Source: Dasypus novemcinctus
Lineage: Eukaryota; Chordata; Mammalia; Cingulata; Dasypodidae
Assembly (NCBI RefSeq): GCF_030445035.2
Contig: NC_080694.1
Location: forward strand, 72,927,147-72,991,146
Reading direction: 5' to 3'
DNA: 64,000 bases
The notes under the pieces were generated by a model. The model was not told the origin of the DNA. It saw only the letters and a list, made by a program, of their open reading frames with translations, and searched no databases. A program made the position numbers and the translations under genes. Every line of letters starts with the position of its first letter. Positions within the stretch are counted from its first letter, which is position 1. Positions 56,170-64,000 of this stretch are shown here, piece after piece.

Positions 56170-57520
56170 ATTGGTTTGTTGAGTTCTTCTATTTCATCAA
56201 GGGTCAGTACAGATTGCTTGTGTGTTTTTAGAATTTGTCCATTTCATCTATGTTTCCTAGTTGTTGATGTTCAGTTGTTCATAGTATCCTCTTATGACCT
56301 CTTTCATTCCTGAGGGGTCAGTAGTAATGTCCTCATTTTCATTTCTGATTCTTTTCTTTGTCAATCTAGCTGATGGTTTGTCAATTTTATTGGTTTTCTC
56401 AAAGAACAAACTTTCGGTTTTAATAATTTTTTCTGTTGATTTTGATCACAATTTCATTTTTTTCTGCTCTGCTCATCATTATTTCATTCCTTCTCATTGC
56501 TTTGGGAATAGTTTGCTCTTCTTTTTCTAGTTCTTCAAGCTGTGTAGTTAAGCCATTGGTTTTAAAGCTTTCTTCTTTTTTATGTTAGCATTGAGTGCTA
56601 TAAATTTCCCTCTCAGCACTGATTTGCTCCATCCCTTAAGTTTTTATATGTTCTGCTCTCATTTTCACTTCTCTTTAGATATTCGTTCATTTATCTTGCA
56701 ATTTAGTCTTTGACTCACTGTTTATTAAGACTCTGTTGTTTAATTTTCATATATTTATGAATTTTCCCTTTTTATGCCTGTTGTTGACTTCCAGCTTTAT
56801 TCCAAAAAGTAGAGAAGGTGCTTTATATAATTTCAGTCTTTTAAAATTTACTGAGATCTGTTTTGTGACCCAAATATGATCTATCCTGGGAAAAGTTCCA
56901 TGAGCACTTGAGAAGAATGTATATCCTGATATTTGGGATACAAAGTTATGTATATATCTATTAGGTTTAGTTCATTTATCATATTATTCAAGCTTTCTGT
57001 TTCTTTATTGATCATCTGCTCAGTTGTACTATACTATGATGAGAGTGGTGTAACAAAGTCTCCAACTATTATTGTAGAGACATCTGTTCTCCCTTCAGTC
57101 CTGCCAGTATTTGTTTAATGTAATTTGGGTATCCTGGTTAGGTGCATACACATTTATAATGTTCTTTCTTCCTGGTGAATTGCCTTTTTATTAATATATA
57201 ATGTATTTTCTTGTCTTTAATAACAGTTTTGCTTTTAATGTCTATTCCACCCATTATGAATATAGCTATTTCAGCTTTTTTTTTTATTACTGCGTGCACA
57301 GAATATCTTTTTCCAGGTTTTCACTTTCTATTTGTAACCTTGTGTCTAAGGTGAGTCTCTTGAAGACATCATAGAGATGGTTCATACTTTTTTATCCATT
57401 CTTCCAGTCTGTGTCTTTTACTTAGGGAGTTTATTCCAGTAACATTCAATATTATTACTGTAAAGGCAGTTCTTACTTCACCCATTTTGATATTTGTTTT
57501 CTTTTTTTTTTAGATGTCTC
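56170..57520 (-). mobile_element. Ancient L1M ORF2 endonuclease/linker fragment (minus strand)
   Basis: On the plus strand it reads as reverse L1 ORF2: 'gtttgtcaattttattggtt' with 'ttctcaaagaacaaactttc', 'gtgctataaatttccctctc', then 'aagtctccaactattattgt' and 'ggtgaattgcctttttatta', 'tgagtctcttgaagacatc'. It differs clearly from L1-D. A homopolymer T-run lies at its left-side junction with L1-D near 57500. Confidence 0.65.
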
Positions 57521-57534
57521 TTGGTTATTTTTTT

Positions 57535-60504
57535 TGTCTTTTTGTCTTTATTTTTTTAATATTACATTTTAAAAATATTAGGTTCCCATATATCCCCCAC
57601 CCCCCTTCACCCCACTCCTCCTGCCATAGCAACAATCTCCTCCATCATCATGAGACATTCATTGCATTTGGTGAATACATCTCAGACATCACTGCACCTC
57701 ATGGTCAATGGTCCATATCATAGCCCACACTCTCCCACGTTCCAACCAGTGGGCCATGGGAGGACATACAATGCCCAATAACTGTCCCTGCAGCATCACC
57801 CTGGGCAACTCTGAGTCCCTAAAATGCCTCCACATCTCATTTCTTCTTCCCATTCCCCACATCCAGCAGCCACCATGGCCACTTTCTCCACACCAGTGCC
57901 ACATTTTCTTCGATTGCTAATCACTATAGTTCATGAATAGAATATCAGTAAGTCCACTCTCATCCATATTCTATTCCTCCATCCTGTGGACACAATTTGG
58001 AAGGATTGTGTCCACTCCACATCTATATCAAGAGGGGCTTAGATTCTACTTGGATGCTGGATGCAATCCTCCTGCTTTTGTAGGCATTCTTGGCTCCATG
58101 GTGTGGTGGTTGACCTTCTTCAACTTCATGTTAGCTGAGTGGGGTAAGTCCAACAAACCAGAGTGTAGGACCTAAAGTCTATTGAGGCTCAGGGCCTAGC
58201 TATCATATGGTTAGTCCAGAGATTGAGATTCCCCTGGGTATATATTTAACCCCAGCACCAACTACATTTCTGGTAAAAGTAACAGGAGAGGCTTATGAAA
58301 AAAGATCACATCTGAGTCCAGCTCCATCACACAGAAACACAAACTCCAAAGAAGGGCTAACTGACATGGCACTGAACTCCATCTGCCATGACCATAGAAC
58401 CTGTGGGTCTCTGTAGCCCTCAGAAGAACCAATACCTGGGGTTGTATCTACTTTATCTGTCTCTGGGACTCTACTGAGGTGTGCATAAGGGTAACCCCTA
58501 TGATAACCTCCCAGCTCTTTTTGAAGACTCATAGCCATATATACTCATCTGTCCTTTCCATTTCCCCCTTGATTTAGGTCAAAAAAACATTTTTAACTCC
58601 TGGTAGTACATGTAGACTGAGATATTCTGCTGGTCCAAGTTGACCCTTTTATTCAAGGACATTTTCTAGTTACATCATCAGCTGGTACTTGGTAGTAATC
58701 CCTCAGAACCAGGGAGGCTCTTCCCCGGGAGTCATGTCCCACAGTGGGGGGAAGGCAACACATTTACATGCTGAGTTTGGCTTTGAGACTTCCCTCATTT
58801 GACCATCATGGAGATTCTCAGGAGATAACTCTTAGGCACCCTGCAACTCTAGGCCTTGTTCTTATTTCAGGTGCACAGGCTCACAAGCATAGTCATTGGT
58901 GTCATGGGCTCATTGATGGACCTTCATTTTTTGGTCATTGCCGTTGCAATTGGGGAATTATTGCTGTTCCTTTAGGGACTGTGACAGAGCTCCCCTGACT
59001 AGGAACTCAGCACTCCCTCAGTTGTTGTTTTTACTACAAAAATACCCAAACATTTTTATGTACCCTGGGTATATGCCCTGTAGAACTGCCTGCCAACCAT
59101 GTGTCCTCTGTCAATAACATCCCACGCCAGTATTCCTCTGCTGCCATTGTTGAACCTCTCTGTGATCCAAAACTTCCTGAGAAGTGAAACCCAATATATT
59201 GCCAGGTTCCCTTAATAGTAAAATGGAATATAGCTATGAGTTTAAAATTAGATATAGAATACATATTAATTTGGAAAAATTAAGGAAAAAATAAATTGGG
59301 GTATCAAAAAATTTAAAAATGCAAAAGCTTTGTTTTTGATGTTTTGCCTTCCATCACTGCAATGAGCGTTGTCCTGTATGCAAATTGGCAAGGCAACTAC
59401 GTCCATCTTTTCCTTAGTATCTACATCCTATCTTTTTCTTTTCTTTTCTTTTTTCTAATTATAAGCTTATCTTCACAAGAGTTTTAGATCACAGTAATTC
59501 ATATATACAATATACAGTACTCCCACATATCCAACATAACACCTTTTCCCTTTCACAGCAATAATCTTTTTACATATTCATACTATATTTACTGAAACTG
59601 ATGTACAGATATTGAGACAATAGCTTTCAAACAAGGTAACATTTGTGTTTACATTGTGGTTTATATTTTAGACTATACAATTTTCTAAATTTTAGATGTC
59701 TTATGTTTTACATTATGAATTATACTTTAGCCTATCAGCCCCTATATATTTTTGGTGTAATTTTACATGTCTTATATCCATCCCTGCGTACTCTTGTGAA
59801 ACACTTCTATTGCCCACAGAGTTACATTGGTTCCATCTATTCAATACCTCTTTCCCCCTCCCCTTAGGGCCCACAGTGACAGTCAATTTTCATTGCTTGA
59901 AGGGCCATGTTCAGAGATATTTGCAATAGTGTTGAAGGCTATACATGCACAACTACCCTAATGCAGTGGGAGCCACCCTTTCTCTTGAGAGATACAGGTC
60001 CCTCTATTTGATGGCATCAGTCCTCCCCAGGATGTGGATATAACTTCACTCTCATTATATGGGTCTCTATCCAGTGGTATAACCCACTCTGGCAAAATGA
60101 GCATTCACATATTCCCTAGGAGCCTGTCCTGTGTCAGATTGTCCCCTTTAAGCATCTTAAACAAGTAATTTTCCTTATTATATTTTTGAAAAGGTTTTCT
60201 CAGCATTATACACATAACCAAATACCTGACAATCTCCTATGTTTGTAGGTTGCCCCACCCTCCCCCCAATTTCTTGGACAATATTACCCATCCTCCCATC
60301 CCTAGCCCCCCTCAAACCCCCAAAGCCCCACCCAAAGGTAACCCTATGCCCCCATTTTATCCCTTCCTTGTACACATACTTACCTCCAACTTGTCATAGA
60401 TTTCACCCATGTAGGTGGAAGCTTACATCATTCCTCAACCCCCCGATTTCCTGTAAGCCTATCATCCAGTCTCTAGCTCTCTGAGGCAGCTTGGTTTACT
60501 TATT
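57535..60504 (-). other. L1-D 3' UTR (minus strand)
   Basis: About 2.97 kb, the longest of the three. Landmarks on the plus strand: terminal module 57560-57960, 'gtgtggtggttgaccttctt' near 58100, 'gggaggctcttccccggga' near 58712, 'cattgttgaacctctctgtg' near 59147, and the C-rich complement of the G-rich tract at 60250-60355. Confidence 0.85.
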
Positions 60505-61876
60505 TCATATCATTGAGTTCATGTAGTATTTGTCTTTCAATGCCTGGGTTGCTTCACTCAACATAAGGTTCTCAACATTCATCCATGTTATCATGTGTGT
60601 TTGTAGTGTATTTGTTCTTAAAGCTGAGTAGTATTCCATTGTCTGTATATACCACATTTTATTTATCCATTCATCTGTTGATGGGCATTTGGTTTGATTC
60701 CAACTGGCAATAGTGAGCAATGCTGCTATGAGCATTGGTGTGCATATATCAGTTGTGTCCTTGCTTTCAGTTCTATTGGGTATATACCCAACAGTGGAAT
60801 TGCTGGGTCATATGGCAAGTCTATGGCTAGTTTTTGAGAAACCACCAAACTGTCCTCCAGAGTGGTTGGATCCTTCTGTATTCCCACCAGCAGTGGATGA
60901 GTGTTCCCATTCCTCCACATCTTCTCCAGCATTTGTAGTCTTCTTTTTTTTCATACCTGCCAATCTTATGAGAGTAAGATGGCATCTCATTGTAGTTTGA
61001 TTTGCATTTCCCTGATAGCTAGAGATTTGGAACATTTTTTTTCATGTGCTTTTTAGCCATTTGTATTTCTTCTTTGGAGAAGTGTCTGTTTAAATCTTTT
61101 TCCCATTTTTTAAATGGGCTGTTTATCTTTTTATTTTCAAGATATAGGAGTGCTTTATATATACAAGTTATAAGTCTCCTATCCAACATATGGTTACTAA
61201 ATATTTTGTCCCATTGTGTACACTCACGTTTCACTTTCTTGAGAAACTCCTTTAAGGTGCAGAAGGCTTTAATTTTGAGGAGGTACCATTTATCTATTTG
61301 TTCTTTTGCTGCTTGTGCTTTTGGTGTGAAGTTCATGAACTATTTCCTAATAGCAGGTCTTGTATATACTTCCATACACTGCTTTTCAAAGTCTTTATGG
61401 CCTTGGCTCTTATATTTAGGTCTTTGATCAATCTTGAGTTGTTTTTTGTATAAGGTGTGAGACAGTAATCCTCTTTCATTCTTTTACATATGGATATCCA
61501 GTTCTCCAGGCACCATTTGTTGAATAGGCCATTCTCTCCCAGTTGAGAGGGTTTGGTGGCTTTATCAATTATTATATGACTATATATATGAGAATCTATA
61601 TTAGAACTCTCAATTTGGTTCCATTGGTCTGTGTGTATCCCCTAGTTCCAATACCATGCTGTTTTCACTACTGTAGCTTTGTAGTATCTCTAGAAGTCAG
61701 GTAGTGTGATTCCCCCAATTTCATTTTTCTTTTTCAATATGTCTTTGGCTACTCGGGGCCTCTCCTTTCCAAATAATCTTCATAGCTAGTTTTTCTAGTT
61801 CCTTAAAGAATGCTGTGTTGATTTTTATTGGGATTGCATTGAATGTGTAGATCAGTTTTGGTAGGATAGACATCTT

Positions 61877-61882
61877 AATAAT
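61877..61882. repeat. 6-bp duplication left of the solo LTR
   Basis: AATAAT is repeated at 62280-62285. Removing the LTR and one copy restores the L1 ORF2 text seen at 11690 and 51240 in the other elements. Confidence 0.88.
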
Positions 61883-62279
61883 TGTTGTAGGCAGCACATC
61901 TCAGCCTAGCAAAATGTCTCAGCTTGCACTGAAATGGCCTCTGGCACTGGATAGCTCCTTCCCATGCTACCTTCCCATACATGCCAACCTGAAAGCTGCT
62001 TCTCTCCCCAGCAACAAGAGCGAGCAATCTATACATTCCGTCCCCTATGCCCAGCCAATCAGTGCATGCCACACTCCCCTCAACCCCCACCCTAGCCCTT
62101 ATAAGCTGTTGCACCTCCCTAATAAATCAGACCTGTGTCACGAGCCTGCATCTCCAGAGTGGTTACTGTGTTCTGTGCTCTGTTTGTTATTTACCTCGTG
62201 AGGCCTCCCCACACAGCGGCGCTCATGTTGCAGGGTGCCCTTTGCCACCCCAGAGCAAAGGGAAATCAGCCAAGAAACA
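61883..62279 (+). mobile_element. Solo LTR of an endogenous retrovirus (397 bp)
   Basis: It begins TGTTGTAGGC and ends AAGAAACA, so it has TG..CA ends with a TGTT/AACA inverted repeat. Inside are a CCAAT box (near 62055), a TATA-like 'cttataagc' (62098-62106), AATAAA (62121-62126) and a 3' part ending in 'gaaatcagccaagaaaca'. A 6-bp duplication flanks it, a length typical of class II (betaretrovirus-like) integration, although the close TATA/AATAAA spacing is also seen in class I LTRs. No internal genes remain, so recombination between two LTRs is inferred. Confidence 0.88.
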
Positions 62280-64000
62280 AATAATATTTAGTCTTCCTAT
62301 CCATGAACAAGGAATATTCTTCCATTTATTTAGGTCTTCTTTGCTTTCCTTGAACAGTCTTGTGTAGTTCTCTGTGTACAAGTTTTTTACATCTTTATTT
62401 AAATTTATTCCTAGGTATTTGATTTTTTTATTTACTATTTTAAATGGTTTTTCTTTCTTGATTTCCTCCTAAGTTTGCTCATTATTGGTGTATGGAAATG
62501 CTACTGAATTTTGCTCATTGATCTTATAACCTGTGACTTTACTAAACTCATTTATGTGTTCTAGAAACTTTGCTATAGACCTCTCAAGGTTTTCTATGTA
62601 TAGGATCATGTCATATGCAAATAATGAAATTTTGAATTCTTCCTTTCCAATTTGAATGCCTTTTTTATCTGGTACTTGCCTCAGTCCTTGAGCAAGTACT
62701 TCTAAGACAATGTTAAATAGAAGAGGTGATAGTGGGCATCCTTGCCTTGTTCCTGATCTTAGAGGGAAGGATTTAAGATTTCAACATTGTAAACGATGTT
62801 GGCGGTGGGTTTTTCATATATATTCTTTACCATGTTCAAAAAATTTCCTTGTATTCCAATCTTTTGGAGTGTTTTTATCAAGAAAGTGTGCTGTATTTTG
62901 TCAAAAGCTTTTTCTGCATCTATAGATATAATCATGTGATTTATTTCCTTCAATCTGTTTATATGGTGTATTACATTGATTGATTTTCTTATGTTGAACC
63001 ATCCTTTCATACCTGGAATGAATCCCACTTGGTCATGGTGTATAATTCATTTAATGTGTTGTAGAATATGGTTAGCCAGTATTTTGTTGAGGATTTTTGC
63101 ATCTAGGTTCATTAGAGAAATTGTTCTGTGATTTTCCTTTATTGTGGTGTCTTTGTTTGGCTTTGGTACTAGGGTAATGTTGGTATGGTAGAATGAGTTA
63201 GGTAATGTTCCTTCTGTTTTGATTTTTTGGAAGAGTTTCAGCAGGATTGGTGTTAGTTCTTTCCGGAATGTTTTGTAGAATTCACCTGTGAAGCCGTCTG
63301 GCCCTGGGCTCTTCTTAGTTGGGAGGTTTTTAATGACTGATTCTATCTCTTTACATGTGATTGGTTTTTGAGATCATCAATTTCTTCTTTTGTCAATATA
63401 GGCTGCTTATGTGTTTCTAGGAATTTGTCCATTTCCTCTGAATTGTCATTTTTGTTGGAATATAGTTTTTCAAAGTATCCTCTTATGATAGTCTTTATTT
63501 CTGTGTGGTCAGGGGTGATATCTCCTTTTTCATTTCTTATTTTGTGTATTTGCATCTTCTCTCTTTTTTTCTTTTTTAGTCTAGCTAAGGGTTTGTCAAT
63601 TTTATTGATCTTCTCAAAGAATCAGCTCTTGGTCTTGTTTATCTTTTCAACTGCTTTCTTATTTTCTATTTCATTTAGTTCTGCTCTTATCTTTGTTCTT
63701 TCTTTCTTTCTTCTTCCTGTGGGGTTACTTTGTTATTTATTTACTAATTCCTCCATATGTGCAGTTAGTTCTTCAATTTTTGCTCTTTCTTCCTTTTTAT
63801 GTATGAATTTATGGCTATAAATTTCCCTCTCAGTACTGCTTTTGCTGCACCCCATAAGTTTTGGTATGCTGTGTTATCATTTTAATTAGTTTCAAGGTAG
63901 TTCTTTGTTTCTTTTGAGATTTCCTCTTTGACCTGCTGTTTTCCTAAAAGTGTGCTGTTTAATTTCCATATCTTGGTGTGAAATCTGGGCTGCTGGCCCT

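Larger units (their letters stand above)
57523..64000 (-). mobile_element. L1-D: LINE-1 on the minus strand, running off the window
   Basis: The 3' UTR occupies 57535-60504 (reverse), then ORF2 60505-64000 and beyond. The window ends inside ORF2 near the endonuclease/linker ('agatttcacaccaagatatg' in reverse). A solo LTR (61883-62279) interrupts ORF2. The 3' end has T-rich sequence near 57504-57560. The right target flank lies outside the window. Confidence 0.88.
60505..64000 (-). pseudogene. L1-D ORF2, disrupted, partial
   Basis: Readable minus-strand parts, from the C-terminus: 'MLSEATQALKDKYYMNSMI' ending at a TGA near 60505; 'LPYDPAIPLLGIYP' near 60790; a thumb-region frame at 61019-61336; '[19 protein letters not shown]' with '[11 protein letters not shown]' at 62759-63028; and '[14 protein letters not shown]' at 63343-63555. 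Frames are separated by indels and stops, and in the catalytic FADD block the last Asp codon appears altered ('cat atg aca' region near 62608). The insertion of an LTR also splits it. Confidence 0.85.

Noticed and set aside
55857..56231. 124-codon plus-strand frame
   Set aside because: Covers an interspersed repeat (55760-56145) and part of old L1M sequence; no domain and no start context.
61875..62367. Short frames of 79-106 codons in both strands around 62 kb
   Set aside because: They fall in the solo LTR and flanking L1-D and do not resemble retroviral or host proteins.

Overview
The window is mammalian nuclear DNA made almost entirely of retrotransposons. No intact single-copy host gene was found. 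The tRNA-derived SINE heads (23.1, 28.6-29.4 and 44.6 kb) and one dominant LINE-1 lineage with very long 3' UTRs resemble repeats I associate with armadillos and sloths. A xenarthran source is my best guess, made from memory of those families and not from a search.

1-6.7 kb holds old L1 3' ends in both orientations, an L1M fragment, a probable LTR and a (TATC)n microsatellite inside an interspersed repeat. 6.7-23.1 kb is a three-layer nest. An old L1 3' UTR (pieces at 6735-6789, 15725-17575 and 22658-23060) is split by two later L1 insertions. L1-A (6790-15709) has an intact ORF1, a broken ORF2, a 2.6 kb 3' UTR and a 15-bp target-site duplication. L1-B (17576-22640) has a monomer-type 5' UTR and broken ORFs. 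It stops inside ORF2, yet a perfect 17-bp duplication flanks it.

23.1-32.7 kb carries SINEs, L1M debris split by another L1 3' UTR, a palindromic DNA-transposon remnant, MIR- and L2-like pieces and two short L1 3' ends. At 32.8-33.8 kb, minus strand, lies the only recognisable host gene: an olfactory receptor pseudogene of OR12D type, with a lost start, a stop and frameshifts. OR12D genes are MHC-linked in other mammals, so the window may lie in an extended-MHC receptor cluster. 34-45.6 kb is mostly old or unassigned sequence with MIRs, short L1 3' ends and a 5'-inverted (twin-primed) L1 that was itself later interrupted.

45.8-55.4 kb is L1-C, nearly full length with four 5' monomers, but both ORFs are broken. 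55.4-57.5 kb holds a mammalian repeat and an old minus-strand L1 ORF2 piece. 57.5-64 kb is L1-D, minus strand, running off the window and interrupted by a 397-bp solo LTR with a 6-bp duplication.

The only intact sizeable coding frame is the L1-A ORF1. ORF2 proteins are all disrupted, so nothing here is an autonomous element as written. The most unusual observations are the TSD-flanked L1 that ends inside ORF2, the GC-rich non-L1 leader on L1-A, and the tandem ~200-bp 5' monomers.
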